Shown: piece after piece, positions 17,600-25,705 of the stretch
How the letters are laid out: the number at the start of each line of letters is the position of its first letter
Position numbering within the stretch: the stretch's first letter is position 1
Source of the DNA: Chryseobacterium elymi
GTDB lineage: Bacteria; Bacteroidota; Bacteroidia; Flavobacteriales; Weeksellaceae
NCBI RefSeq assembly: GCF_003385495.1
Contig: NZ_QNUH01000015.1
Span: 1-64,000, forward strand
DNA length: 64,000 nucleotides
Direction of reading: 5' to 3'
The notes under the pieces: generated by a model
Told to the model about the DNA's origin: nothing
What the model saw: only the letters and a program-made list of their open reading frames with translations
The model's database searches: none
Made by a program: the position numbers and the translations under genes

Positions 17600-17827
17600 T
17601 TATCTCAAAGAAGCCCTGATCGGTATCAGAAGGTCCATCAATCCATTGAGCTTAATTTCGTAAACGGTTGAAAGCTGCATTCCTAATTTTCCTTTAGGCA
17701 TTCCTTTTCTGTTGAACCATTCCAGGTAGCTTACCGGAAGGTCAGCAAGCACTGTTCCTTCGTATTTTCCGAAGGGCATCTTTACAATGCAAATCTCTTT
17801 TAATATTTCTGAATTTACGCCTTCCAC
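17600..17827 (-). CDS. DUF3820 family protein
   Basis: A 75-residue soluble protein. MPFGKYEGTVLADLPVSYLEWFNRKGMPKGKLGMQL contains the conserved PFGKYKG...L.LP..YL.WF core of the DUF3820 family, also found at the edges of some exonucleases. Function is unknown. Two base pairs separate it from the AI-2E transporter gene upstream on the same strand, so they share an operon. Confidence 0.85.
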   Translation of the reverse strand: MEGVNSEILKEICIVKMPFGKYEGTVLADLPVSYLEWFNRKGMPKGKLGMQLSTVYEIKLNGLMDLLIPIRASLR

Positions 17828-17829
17828 TT

Positions 17830-18912
17830 TTATACAATTAAATTAACCTTTTCTTCCTCATCATTATCCGGCAGTTTAAGGTCTGGGTGTGTATCTTCAT
17901 CTGAAAATTCATTCCTGTAAACCTGGATCAAAAGCAGAGTAAACGAAATAAGTATAGGTCCGAAAATAAGGCCCATAAACCCGAATAAATTCATTCCCAT
18001 GATAATTCCGAATACGGTATTCAGCGGATGGATATTTTCAAGCTTCTTCAAAAGCGTAAACCTGAGGAGGTTATCTGTAAGTCCTACCACTATTACACAA
18101 TAGGCAGCCAGACCAAGCCCCTGAGCCGTATTTCCCTCTGCAATCATAAATATACAGACCGGAACATAGACAATAGCCGCTCCTACAACCGGAATCATCG
18201 AAGCAGCAGCTGTTAAAGCAAAAAGAAGGACTGGACTCGGTGCACCAAAGATGAAATACCCTATAAGCGCCACAATCCCCTGTCCTAATGCTACAACAGG
18301 AATCCCTATGGCATTCGCCATGATCAGCTTTCTCAGTTTATCGCCTATTAAAGAAATATTAGCCCTCTTTAATGGTGCGGAAGAACTAAGGATCTTCTCA
18401 AACAGTCTTGGCCTATCCAGCATAAAATAAAGAATAAAATACATGGACATCACTACAGTTAGTGTGTTAAATGTACCACTGACGGCTGAAGTGGAAAACT
18501 TTCCGGCAGAATTCTTCACTTTATCCATATTCTCTTTACTGAGAATGTCAAAACTTGTTTTTGAGTAGATGTATGAATGTATTTTATCCAGAAATACATT
18601 GAATTTGGTCATATAAACCTGAGCATTTCCCAGTTTATCGATCAGAAGGTCGGCAATAAAATAGATTGGAAGAATAAGGATAATAAGACTCGCCAGCATC
18701 AGCACAAGTGATGCCTGCCAGGATTTCCACTTTTTTTCTTCCTGCAGATAGAAATTATATCTTCTGCAGACTACATAAATAGTGACCGCCCCAAGGACTG
18801 ACGGTATGAACAGTGAAAGATTAAAACAGATTAATCCGGTAAGCACCAGAATTATAGCCAGCAGGGCAACTTGTTTTATCGCAACATTGCTTATCTGTTT
18901 ATCTTTATCCAT
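17830..18912 (-). CDS. AI-2E family transporter (YdiK/PerM-like)
   Basis: A 360-residue membrane protein with about eight hydrophobic segments: two pairs at the N-terminus (residues ~13-50 and ~63-90), a soluble loop, and a C-terminal bundle with LIGYFIFGAPSPVLLFALTAAASMIPVVGAAIVYVPV, the proline-rich signature of the family. Family members move small molecules or act as antiporters; the AI-2 link applies only to a few. The acidic tail (DEEEKVNLIV) is cytoplasmic. It is the first gene of an operon with the DUF3820 gene. Confidence 0.87.
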   Translation of the reverse strand: MDKDKQISNVAIKQVALLAIILVLTGLICFNLSLFIPSVLGAVTIYVVCRRYNFYLQEEKKWKSWQASLVLMLASLIILILPIYFIADLLIDKLGNAQVYMTKFNVFLDKIHSYIYSKTSFDILSKENMDKVKNSAGKFSTSAVSGTFNTLTVVMSMYFILYFMLDRPRLFEKILSSSAPLKRANISLIGDKLRKLIMANAIGIPVVALGQGIVALIGYFIFGAPSPVLLFALTAAASMIPVVGAAIVYVPVCIFMIAEGNTAQGLGLAAYCVIVVGLTDNLLRFTLLKKLENIHPLNTVFGIIMGMNLFGFMGLIFGPILISFTLLLIQVYRNEFSDEDTHPDLKLPDNDEEEKVNLIV

Positions 18913-18931
18913 TGCGTTTCTATCTTATTAT

Positions 18932-19669
18932 TTATTTCTTAAATTCGATTTGTCTCGGTTTTCCTAAAAAAGCACAGTAAGCAGAATACATAACGATCAT
19001 CATAAAAGGAGCTGTTAAAATAATACCAATCCCGCACAGAACAATTCCGGCAATAGAGATCAGTCCTCCCAATACGGTAGTACCAAGAAACGTTCCGTAA
19101 TTTTCTTTGGCAATGTTAAAAGATTTCCCTAATGCTTCAGTAGCCGATGCATTTTCGAATAATAGAATAGGATATCCCAATAAAAGGAAAGGATAAACAA
19201 AAATAAACGGGAAGAAGCACAGCGCCATCGCAACACTTGAAATAATCCCCGAAAGAATACTGTAGATCAGGATATTCACAAAATTCTGTTTGTACCCAAT
19301 GAACAAATCTGCAAAATCGATCTGATTTTTAGTATTATATTTATTTACAATGTAAATCAGCCCTACATATAATGGGGCAAGTAAAATCCCCAAAAGACCG
19401 GACAGTGAAAGATAAAGCGAGAATCCCGGGGCATTCCAATAGCTGAAGTTTGAGTAATCTCCACCTGCATCTCTCATTTCCTCCATCATGGAAGCAGAAT
19501 TGAATCCACTGACAGACTGTATAATGAAGCCTCCTATAAGGTAAATTATCATTGCGACAATCCCATAAAGAAAAACGCCTTTATACATTTCAAAAGAATG
19601 CGAAATAATAGATCCTGTATCCCTGTTTGGAACGGATCCCTGCTGATCAAATTCATTAAATTCTGACAT
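18932..19669 (-). CDS. polytopic membrane protein of unknown function
   Basis: A 245-residue protein with a polar N-terminus (~25 residues) and about five or six membrane segments (FLYGIVAMIIYLIGGFII, SLYLSLSGLLGILLAPLYVGLIYIV and others). The blocks FIGYKQNFVNILIYSIL and ATEALGKSFNIAKENYGTFL resemble the membrane domain found in DUF975- and GDPD-associated proteins and in flavobacterial proteins often mislabelled as beta-carotene monooxygenases. No catalytic motif is visible. The adjacent gene at 19742-20464 is a distant relative (both have GDLLVGY/ADLFIGY followed by a membrane pair), suggesting an old duplication. Confidence 0.65.
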   Translation of the reverse strand: MSEFNEFDQQGSVPNRDTGSIISHSFEMYKGVFLYGIVAMIIYLIGGFIIQSVSGFNSASMMEEMRDAGGDYSNFSYWNAPGFSLYLSLSGLLGILLAPLYVGLIYIVNKYNTKNQIDFADLFIGYKQNFVNILIYSILSGIISSVAMALCFFPFIFVYPFLLLGYPILLFENASATEALGKSFNIAKENYGTFLGTTVLGGLISIAGIVLCGIGIILTAPFMMIVMYSAYCAFLGKPRQIEFKK

Positions 19670-19693
19670 AGTTTAATATTTTAATGGTTTCAC

Positions 19694-19701
19694 CAAATTT
19701 A
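19694..19701 (-). promoter_or_regulatory. -7 promoter element (TAAATTTG)
   Basis: Minus-strand TAnnTTTG match 24 bp upstream of the membrane-protein ATG at 19669. Confidence 0.5.
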
Positions 19702-19741
19702 ACTTTTTTTGCCATAAAAACATATTAAACCTTTTTAAAAT

Positions 19742-20464
19742 TTAACTTTTTTCCGAGAAAACTGTTTTATATAGTGAGTAAATCATTGCGTTCCAAAACG
19801 GGAACGTAAAGAGCCCGCCTATAAAAAACAAGGCAAATCCTATATACCTAAAGAAAATCGCAACAATAACACATACCAGTATTTCTAAAAAATATTTCCT
19901 TAATACCTGAAGGTTCAATGAAATTGCTTCAAAAATTCTCTTATTGGTAAAAAACATGAGCGGGGCTACGAAAATGGTAACAAACACCCATACAACGGCA
20001 AGTATAACGGTCTGAAATGTATAAAGATAGACAAATGACCAGAAAATATAATAGCCTATATATTTGAAAAAATTAAATCCGTTGTATCCTACAAGCAGAT
20101 CTCCCAATTCCAGTTTTTCGTTTAGATCTATTTTTCTGTAAATCTGATAAAACCCGATATTTAGAGGATAAAGAAAAATAGAGGTTCCGATAACAGCCCA
20201 GGAAAAATATTGAAATCCCGGAGTGGACTGCATTTTTACGACCTGTGCAGAATACGCTTCTATGCCATCTTTTGCATATTTCGCCGCTTCTGCATATTGG
20301 GCTAAAATACCATACTTCCCATCAAAGAAAAAAAGCACTGTAAAAAAGATTCCAAAATAAAAGATTGAAAATATTAATTGAAAAAAAAGAGTCTTATTCC
20401 AATAGAAAAAAGCCTGCTTCAGTATAAAATCTATTCCCGGTTTCTGAGGATATTTGCTCTGCAT
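19742..20464 (-). CDS. polytopic membrane protein, paralogue of the gene at 18932-19669
   Basis: A 240-residue protein with about five hydrophobic segments (LFFQLIFSIFYFGIFFTVLFFF, YFSWAVIGTSIFLYPLNIGFYQIY, FWSFVYLYTFQTVILAVVWVFVTIFVAPLMFF). GDLLVGYNGFNFFKYIGYYIFW matches in position and pattern the ADLFIGYKQNFVNILIYSIL block of the neighbour. Function is unknown. It is divergent from pabB, with back-to-back -7 elements in the 55-bp gap. Confidence 0.65.
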   Translation of the reverse strand: MQSKYPQKPGIDFILKQAFFYWNKTLFFQLIFSIFYFGIFFTVLFFFDGKYGILAQYAEAAKYAKDGIEAYSAQVVKMQSTPGFQYFSWAVIGTSIFLYPLNIGFYQIYRKIDLNEKLELGDLLVGYNGFNFFKYIGYYIFWSFVYLYTFQTVILAVVWVFVTIFVAPLMFFTNKRIFEAISLNLQVLRKYFLEILVCVIVAIFFRYIGFALFFIGGLFTFPFWNAMIYSLYKTVFSEKS

Positions 20465-20478
20465 TAAAAATTTTTACA

Positions 20479-20486
20479 CAAAAGTA
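20479..20486 (-). promoter_or_regulatory. -7 promoter element (TACTTTTG), minus strand
   Basis: Minus-strand TACTTTTG 14 bp upstream of the membrane-protein ATG at 20464, back-to-back with the pabB promoter. Confidence 0.5.
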
Positions 20487-20498
20487 ATCATCATTAAT

Positions 20499-20506
20499 TA
20501 TTTTTG
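20499..20506 (+). promoter_or_regulatory. -7 promoter element (TATTTTTG) for the pabB-like gene
   Basis: A TAnnTTTG match that rules out the in-frame start at 20454 and makes the ATG at 20520 the most likely start. Confidence 0.5.
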
Positions 20507-20519
20507 CAGGATGTTTTCA

Positions 20520-21488
20520 ATGAATCATCAAAAATTTATGGAAATGGACGAACTTTCCCTCCAGAAGGTTCCCTACTTTTTCATAATCGATTTCCTTTCG
20601 GAAAATGTAGAAATCTACAAAGAAGATGAGATTAATAAATCAGGCTTATTAATTGATTTTCAACAATTTTCAAACTCAGAGAAGCAACACAATCTCAATA
20701 AAAAAATTGAATGGACATCATTTCCCGAAACGCTGGAGAGCTTTAAAAAAGGATTTGACAAGGTTCAGAAAAATATCCGTCTTGGAAATTCTTATCTTGT
20801 CAATTATACCAGAAAGACTGAAATTCAGACCAATTTAAGCCTCAAAGAAATTTTTTATCACTCAAATGCGAAGTATAAAGTTTTTTATAAAGATTTTTTT
20901 GTATTTTTTTCTCCTGAAACTTTTGTAAAGATTATTGACGGCAAAATTTTAACCTATCCGATGAAAGGGACTATTGATGCATCATTTGAAAATGCAGCTG
21001 AAGTTTTAAAAAACGATAAGAAAGAGAAAGCGGAGCATTATACCGTTGTGGATCTTCTGCGGAACGACCTCAGCATGGTTGCAGATGATGTGAAAGTTGA
21101 CCAGTTCCAGCATATAGACCTCATCAGGACACAGCAGAAAGACCTGTATGCGATGAGCTCTGAAATTTCAGGGAATATAAAACCTGAGTTTGCCGGGAAA
21201 ATAGGTAGTATGATGAAAAAACTGCTTCCCGCCGGATCAATTCTAGGAGCTCCTAAACCGAAAACGCTGGAAATAATCTTAGGTGCAGAAGGATATGACA
21301 GAGGATATTATACCGGAGTATGCGGCTGGTTTGACGGTGAAAACCTTGACAGCTGCGTGATGATCCGCTTTATTGAAAAAGAAGGCGACCGGCTTTATTT
21401 CAAAAGTGGAGGCGGTATAACACATATGAGCAGGTTAGAAGACGAATATCAGGAAATGAAAAATAAAATCTATGTCCCAATTCATTGA
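20520..21488 (+). CDS. pabB: aminodeoxychorismate synthase component I (chorismate-binding)
   Basis: A 322-residue chorismate-utilising enzyme lacking the N-terminal subdomain of long PabB proteins. Conserved blocks are IRLGNSYLVNYTRKTEI, YPMKGTID, HYTVVDLLRNDLSMVADDV, LLPAGSILGAPKPKTLEII and YYTGVCGWFDG...SCVMIRFIE, the anthranilate synthase/PabB signature. With a glutamine amidotransferase it makes 4-amino-4-deoxychorismate for folate. The next gene (class IV aminotransferase, pabC-like) overlaps it by 17 bp, which supports the folate role over anthranilate synthesis. Start codons at 20511, 20520 and 20538 are possible; 20520 (MNHQKFMEMDEL) is chosen because of the promoter position. Confidence 0.88.
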   Translation: MNHQKFMEMDELSLQKVPYFFIIDFLSENVEIYKEDEINKSGLLIDFQQFSNSEKQHNLNKKIEWTSFPETLESFKKGFDKVQKNIRLGNSYLVNYTRKTEIQTNLSLKEIFYHSNAKYKVFYKDFFVFFSPETFVKIIDGKILTYPMKGTIDASFENAAEVLKNDKKEKAEHYTVVDLLRNDLSMVADDVKVDQFQHIDLIRTQQKDLYAMSSEISGNIKPEFAGKIGSMMKKLLPAGSILGAPKPKTLEIILGAEGYDRGYYTGVCGWFDGENLDSCVMIRFIEKEGDRLYFKSGGGITHMSRLEDEYQEMKNKIYVPIH

Positions 21489-22098
21489 AAGTGTAAAAGT
21501 AGAAGATCAGGAGATTTTTCTTTTGGAACTACATCAAAAACGTATCAACCAGACCTTTGCCCATTTTGGGAAAGAAGGCTCTATTGATCTGGCCAAGATC
21601 TTCAAAAACCTCGAGCATGATGAGGACGGTCTTTTCAAGCTGAGACTTTCTTATGACCTTGATAAAAAGGTACGGACAATGATGATCCCATACGCCATTC
21701 CTGAGATACAGAGCTTCCAGCTGGTTGAAAACAACAGCTTCGACTATTCTTTCAAGTTTGAAGACCGTAAGGAATTGGACAAAATGAAAATGAAATCAAA
21801 AGCTGAAGAGATCATCATTGTTAAAAACAACCACATCACCGATACTTCCTTTTCCAACATTCTTTTCCTAAAAGGCAAGGATTGGTTTACACCGACTACT
21901 TATCTCCTGAACGGAGTACAGAGACAGAGTCTGCTGAAACATAAAAAGATAAAAGAAACCGAAATCAGCCTTCAGAATATTAAGCAATTTTCTCATTTTC
22001 AGCTAATTAACGCTATGAATGATTTTGATGATATGTTTATTTATCCTATTGACCGGATTACGAATTTACCGGGAAACGAAGAATATCTTGATCTTTAA
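21472..22098 (+). CDS. class IV aminotransferase / aminodeoxychorismate lyase-like
   Basis: A 208-residue fold-type IV PLP enzyme, shorter than usual (~270). YSFKFEDRKELDKM should contain the PLP lysine (K after SF), and DTSFSNILFLKGKDWFTPTTYLLNGVQRQSLL is the conserved cofactor-phosphate region of the family. Its start lies inside the end of pabB (17-bp overlap), so the two are translationally coupled and this is probably the PabC step giving 4-aminobenzoate. Its stop overlaps the convergent menD stop by 3 bp, with no terminator between them. Confidence 0.82.
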   Translation: MSQFIESVKVEDQEIFLLELHQKRINQTFAHFGKEGSIDLAKIFKNLEHDEDGLFKLRLSYDLDKKVRTMMIPYAIPEIQSFQLVENNSFDYSFKFEDRKELDKMKMKSKAEEIIIVKNNHITDTSFSNILFLKGKDWFTPTTYLLNGVQRQSLLKHKKIKETEISLQNIKQFSHFQLINAMNDFDDMFIYPIDRITNLPGNEEYLDL

Positions 22099-23771
22099 TT
22101 TCCTTTCATGAACTCAAAATAAGCTTTCTGAACATCTGCACTGTTTTTCCCGTACGTATTAACCTCCAGGATTTTTGGATGAAGGTCCGGTTTGAAGAAA
22201 TTTTCCAAAACTCTGTCCAGTGTAGGTTCATCTTCCACTTTGATATAGGAGAAGCCAAAATGTTTTGCTAAATGTTCAGCATTCTTACGATGCTTTGTTG
22301 CTATAAACTCGTCTAACGTATTAGGGTTGGCATTGCCCGGCCCCGGAATAATTTTAAAAATATTCCCTTCACCGTTATTAAAAATAATTATTCTTACAAA
22401 TGGCGGGATATATTGGTTCCAAAGCCCATTGATATCATAGAAGAATCCAAGATCTCCTGTAATTAGCAGAGTCGGATTTACATTTTTTATGGCAAAACCC
22501 ATTGCCGTAGAAGTAGAGCCGTCTATACCGCTGGTTCCTCTGTTGCAGTACATTTTCCTTTTTCCAAAATCAAACAGCTGGGCATATCTGATCGCTGAGG
22601 AATTACTGAAATGGATATTGTAATTCTCAGGAATGGTCTGTGAAGCTTTATTAAAGAAATAAAAATCCGAAAATTCAGCCTTATTCAGGAACTGTTCATG
22701 TCTTGCATCTTTTTTATCCCTTAAAACGTCCCAAAGATTAAAATAGGGTCTCGGCTCAAGATTGATGAATTTCAGAAATTTTGAAAAGAAAACCTCCGGC
22801 TTCACTTCAATCTTTTCAGTAAGAGAAAAGTAGGTATCCGGCTGCCATACTTCATCCAGGTGCCAATGCTGCTTCGGACGGGCATTTCTCAGGAATTGTT
22901 TTACTTTTTTGGAAACTACATTCTGGCCTACCGTAATCAGAAGATCCGGAGCATAGGTTTTATAATCCTCTTCAGTAAAATTAAAAATATAACGGTCAAT
23001 ATGCCTGAAAAACTTCTCATGATACAGATTAGAGTTAGCTTCACTCAATACAACAACAGAATGGTTTTTCACAAGCTGTGTTAATTGGTTTTCCAGCTCC
23101 GGGCTATGATCTTTGGTTCCCACCAAAATCATAATTCTCTGAGAGGTATGCCAGTCTGCGATTAAATTAGATGGCACCTCATACTCCTTCTGCCTGATGG
23201 TCTTTTCAACGGTAGGAAAAGAAGGAAGCTCTGAAATCAATTCGTACAATGGCTCCTCTAAAGGAATATTGATGTGTACCGGTCCCTGTTTTTCAAAACA
23301 CAGCTCGATTGCTTTTTTAATAATGTCAAAATTAACGTCCTCCGCATTTTCTTTACTGTCTTCCAACAGCTGAAAGTCACCATAAGAATGCTGATGAAAA
23401 ATATCCTTCTGCCTGATCGTCTGCCCGTCAAAAATGTCTACAAAATCTGTAGGCCGGTCTGCAGTGAGGATCAGAAGCGGAACATTCTGATAAAAAGCTT
23501 CTGTTACTGCGGGGTAATAGTTTGCTGCTGCAGAGCCGCTTGTACACGTTATTGCTACAGGTTTCTTCTCACTTTTAGCCATACCTATTCCTACAAAAGC
23601 TGCACTTCTTTCATCCACAATACTATAACAGTTGAAGGCATCAATTTCTGAAAAATGAATCGCAAGGGGTGCATTTCTTGACCCCGGGGAAATGATGACA
23701 TCTGAGATTCCGTACTGCTGAAGAAGATGGGCAAGTATCTGAATACTTCTCTTCGAAGAATATTTTTTCAT
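22095..23771 (-). CDS. menD: SEPHCHC synthase MenD
   Basis: A 558-residue thiamine-diphosphate enzyme of menaquinone synthesis that condenses 2-oxoglutarate with isochorismate. Conserved parts are the N-terminal GISDVIISPGSRNAPLAIHF, VDERSAAFVGIGMAKS (catalytic Glu), TSGSAAANYYPAVTEAFYQNVPLLILTADRP and the C-terminal ThDP motif GDLGFFYDINGLWNQ. The ATG lies only 4 bp after a TAAATTTG -7 element, so the mRNA is probably leaderless. No other men gene is adjacent. Confidence 0.96.
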   Translation of the reverse strand: MKKYSSKRSIQILAHLLQQYGISDVIISPGSRNAPLAIHFSEIDAFNCYSIVDERSAAFVGIGMAKSEKKPVAITCTSGSAAANYYPAVTEAFYQNVPLLILTADRPTDFVDIFDGQTIRQKDIFHQHSYGDFQLLEDSKENAEDVNFDIIKKAIELCFEKQGPVHINIPLEEPLYELISELPSFPTVEKTIRQKEYEVPSNLIADWHTSQRIMILVGTKDHSPELENQLTQLVKNHSVVVLSEANSNLYHEKFFRHIDRYIFNFTEEDYKTYAPDLLITVGQNVVSKKVKQFLRNARPKQHWHLDEVWQPDTYFSLTEKIEVKPEVFFSKFLKFINLEPRPYFNLWDVLRDKKDARHEQFLNKAEFSDFYFFNKASQTIPENYNIHFSNSSAIRYAQLFDFGKRKMYCNRGTSGIDGSTSTAMGFAIKNVNPTLLITGDLGFFYDINGLWNQYIPPFVRIIIFNNGEGNIFKIIPGPGNANPNTLDEFIATKHRKNAEHLAKHFGFSYIKVEDEPTLDRVLENFFKPDLHPKILEVNTYGKNSADVQKAYFEFMKGN

Positions 23772-23775
23772 ACAG

Positions 23776-23783
23776 CAAATTTA
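23776..23783 (-). promoter_or_regulatory. -7 promoter element (TAAATTTG) abutting the menD start
   Basis: A minus-strand TAnnTTTG match 4 bp from the menD ATG, implying that transcription starts at or very near the start codon. Confidence 0.5.
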
Positions 23784-23827
23784 ACTGATAAATACTTATT
23801 TTAAAATCATTTCATTTAAAAAATATG

Positions 23828-23835
23828 TAATTTTG
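23828..23835 (+). promoter_or_regulatory. -7 promoter element (TAATTTTG) for the 2OG oxygenase
   Basis: A TAnnTTTG match overlapping a GTG at 23835, so translation should begin at ATG 23856. Confidence 0.5.
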
Positions 23836-23855
23836 TGATTCGTAAATTTCTAAAA

Positions 23856-24806
23856 ATGGATAAAATACCTAGTGTAGACCTGCGTGATTTCCTTTCGGAC
23901 AACCCGGAACGCAAACAGAAATTTGTAAATGAAATCGGAAAAGCTTATGAAGAAATTGGTTTTGTTGCCCTAAAGGGCCATTTTCTTGATGACAAACTAG
24001 TAGATGAACTCTACGGAGAGGTTAAAAATTTTTTTGAACTGCCTGTAGAAACGAAGCAGAAGTATGAAATTCCAGGAATCGGCGGCCAGAGAGGTTACGT
24101 AGGATTCGGTAAAGAAACCGCAAAAGGTTTCAAAAAAGGTGATTTAAAAGAATTTTGGCATTTCGGACAATATGTGTCTGATGATTCAAAATACAAATCC
24201 CAATACCCCGACAACGTGACCGTTGACGAGCTGCCAAAATTCAACAAAGTAGGTAAAGAAGCCTATCAAATGCTTGAAAAAACAGGCCAGTATGTATTAA
24301 GAGCTTTGGCCCTGTATCTTGGTCTGGATGAATTTTATTTTGACGACAAGATCGCTGAAGGAAACTCTATCTTAAGACCTATCCATTATCCGCCAATTAC
24401 TCAGGAGCCGGATGACGCGGTAAGAGCTGCTGCTCATGGGGACATTAACCTCATCACTCTTTTGATGGGATCTCAGGGAAAAGGCCTTCAGGTTCAAAAC
24501 CACAACGGAGAATGGATCGATGCGATCGCAGAACCGGACGAATTAATGATCAATGTTGGAGATATGCTGTCAAGACATACTAACAACAAACTGAAATCCA
24601 CGATTCACAGAGTGGTTAACCCTCCAAGAGAATTATGGGGAACTTCAAGATACTCAATTCCGTTCTTTATGCATCCGGTGAGCGAAATGCCATTGAATGC
24701 TCTTGAAAACTGTATTGACGAAAATAATCCTAAGTTATATGAAGATACGACTGCAGGAGAATTTTTACATGAAAGACTTATTGAATTAGGGCTTATCAAA
24801 AAATAA
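23856..24806 (+). CDS. 2-oxoglutarate/Fe(II) oxygenase (isopenicillin N synthase-like)
   Basis: A 316-residue non-haem iron dioxygenase. The N-terminal DIOX_N part (IPSVDLRDFLSDNPERK...YEEIGFVALKGH) is followed by the iron facial triad: H and D in AAHGDINLITLL, then H in NKLKSTIHRVVNPP. The R-x-S of RYSIPFFMHP binds 2-oxoglutarate. Substrates range widely in this superfamily (flavonoids, amino acids, antibiotics) and nothing in the context identifies one. The ATG at 23856 is preferred over an upstream GTG that overlaps the promoter. Confidence 0.85.
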   Translation: MDKIPSVDLRDFLSDNPERKQKFVNEIGKAYEEIGFVALKGHFLDDKLVDELYGEVKNFFELPVETKQKYEIPGIGGQRGYVGFGKETAKGFKKGDLKEFWHFGQYVSDDSKYKSQYPDNVTVDELPKFNKVGKEAYQMLEKTGQYVLRALALYLGLDEFYFDDKIAEGNSILRPIHYPPITQEPDDAVRAAAHGDINLITLLMGSQGKGLQVQNHNGEWIDAIAEPDELMINVGDMLSRHTNNKLKSTIHRVVNPPRELWGTSRYSIPFFMHPVSEMPLNALENCIDENNPKLYEDTTAGEFLHERLIELGLIKK

Positions 24807-24811
24807 TATAA

Positions 24812-24879
24812 AAAGTCAATAATTAATCTGTATTTGGATATCAATATCATAAGATAACCTCAGATTAATTATTGACTTT
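24812..24879. terminator. 19-bp perfect inverted repeat with 30-bp loop
   Basis: Arms 24812-24830 and 24861-24879 are perfect complements, beginning six bases after the oxygenase stop and ending in a T-rich stretch. It could terminate both the oxygenase mRNA and the minus-strand peptide-gene remnant that ends at 24896. The loop is longer than in a usual terminator. Confidence 0.55.
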
Positions 24880-24895
24880 ATTCTATACAGGCAGG

Positions 24896-25083
24896 CTAGA
24901 ATCCAGGTCCGCAAGGCGTCACCTCACAGGAAAAACTACAACTGTTAAACCAGTAACACGCCATACCCATATTATTTCAATTCTGCACAGGGATCTTCAA
25001 ATGTATCTCTTATTTCAAAACATTTTTTTGACCTCCAATGATCCCTTTCAGATCTTTCTCACAATTTTCTTTAAATTTTTCAT
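24896..25083 (-). pseudogene. broken small leader-peptide gene (MKNLKK family)
   Basis: On the minus strand an ATG at 25083 begins MKNLKKIVRKI and stops at once. In the next frame the following bases read CEKDLKGIIGGQ, the expected end of a Gly-Gly leader, so a frameshift separates the two halves. Two more stops follow, after which the same frame gives MGMACYWFNSCSFSCEVTPC followed by GPGF and a stop at 24896, a plausible cysteine-rich core. The remnant is 188 bp, not a multiple of three. It lies 105 bp from the intact relative at 25188-25460. I read it as a decayed copy of the same peptide family. Confidence 0.6.
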
Positions 25084-25187
25084 AGTTATAGTTTGTATTA
25101 ATTACTGAAGATGCCGGCAGAACTGTTATTTTGATAGATTTAATCTAACCTTCAAAATAAACCATCAAAAATTCTTACTTATTAAAA

Positions 25188-25460
25188 TTATCCTGTTATA
25201 CAATAAAATTCCGGACATGGAGTGGTTTGCGTAAAAGTTCCCCATGGACAAATACATGTATAGGTATCACCACCTGATCCAGGGCCTCCACCGCCGTTTC
25301 CCGGATCTACATATGGTACGCATTTCCCGCCGGAACATATGTGTCCTGCAGAGCATCCTCCTGATCCAGGGCCTCCACCCTCAAAACAGAAAGAAGGAGT
25401 GAGATCTCCGGCAGAAATCCTCTTCTGATCTCCACGCGAAAGTTTTTTTAAGTTTTTCAT
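25188..25460 (-). CDS. small Gly/Cys-rich leader-type peptide (bacteriocin-like)
   Basis: A 90-residue product beginning MKNLKKLSRGDQKRISAG, the same charged leader as the peptides at 820-987 and 25706-25867, but ending in AGD rather than Gly-Gly. The core has eight cysteines and two copies of GGGPGSGG, encoded by a perfect 20-bp direct repeat at 25273-25292 and 25360-25379. The cysteine spacing (CSAGHICSGGKC) resembles a small disulphide-knot domain. It is probably exported; function is unknown. The 5' leader contains the element shared with the peptide at 820-987. Confidence 0.75.
   Translation of the reverse strand: MKNLKKLSRGDQKRISAGDLTPSFCFEGGGPGSGGCSAGHICSGGKCVPYVDPGNGGGGPGSGGDTYTCICPWGTFTQTTPCPEFYCITG
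25273..25379. repeat. 20-bp direct repeat inside the Gly/Cys-rich peptide gene
   Basis: 25273-25292 and 25360-25379 are identical (CCTGATCCAGGGCCTCCACC) and lie 87 bp (29 codons) apart in the same reading frame, encoding the two GGGPGSG segments. Confidence 0.9.
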
Positions 25461-25480
25461 AGTTATTTGTTTTTATATTT

Positions 25481-25507
25481 CCTACTCTATCGGCTTTTCG
25501 GATACCG
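25481..25507 (-). promoter_or_regulatory. conserved 5'-UTR element of the peptide gene
   Basis: Matches 1010-1030 at 20 of 21 positions, lies 20 nt before the ATG, and is preceded on the coding strand by GCGG-TAT-CCG, which can form a mini-hairpin. See the entry at 1010-1037. Confidence 0.6.
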
Positions 25508-25705
25508 CTTTGATTTGTCTAAATTAAATATTTTTCATTAAAAATCAAACACTTAAGCAATATTACTCACCGTAAAATGAAATTTAAGACATATTATTTG
25601 GTTAATCCTTTATTAAACAAAAATTTTACTATTAAAATCTACCACATTTTAGTTAAAAACATTTTGATTATCTTTATGTTACTATCAAATTTTTAATTAA
25701 ACAGT

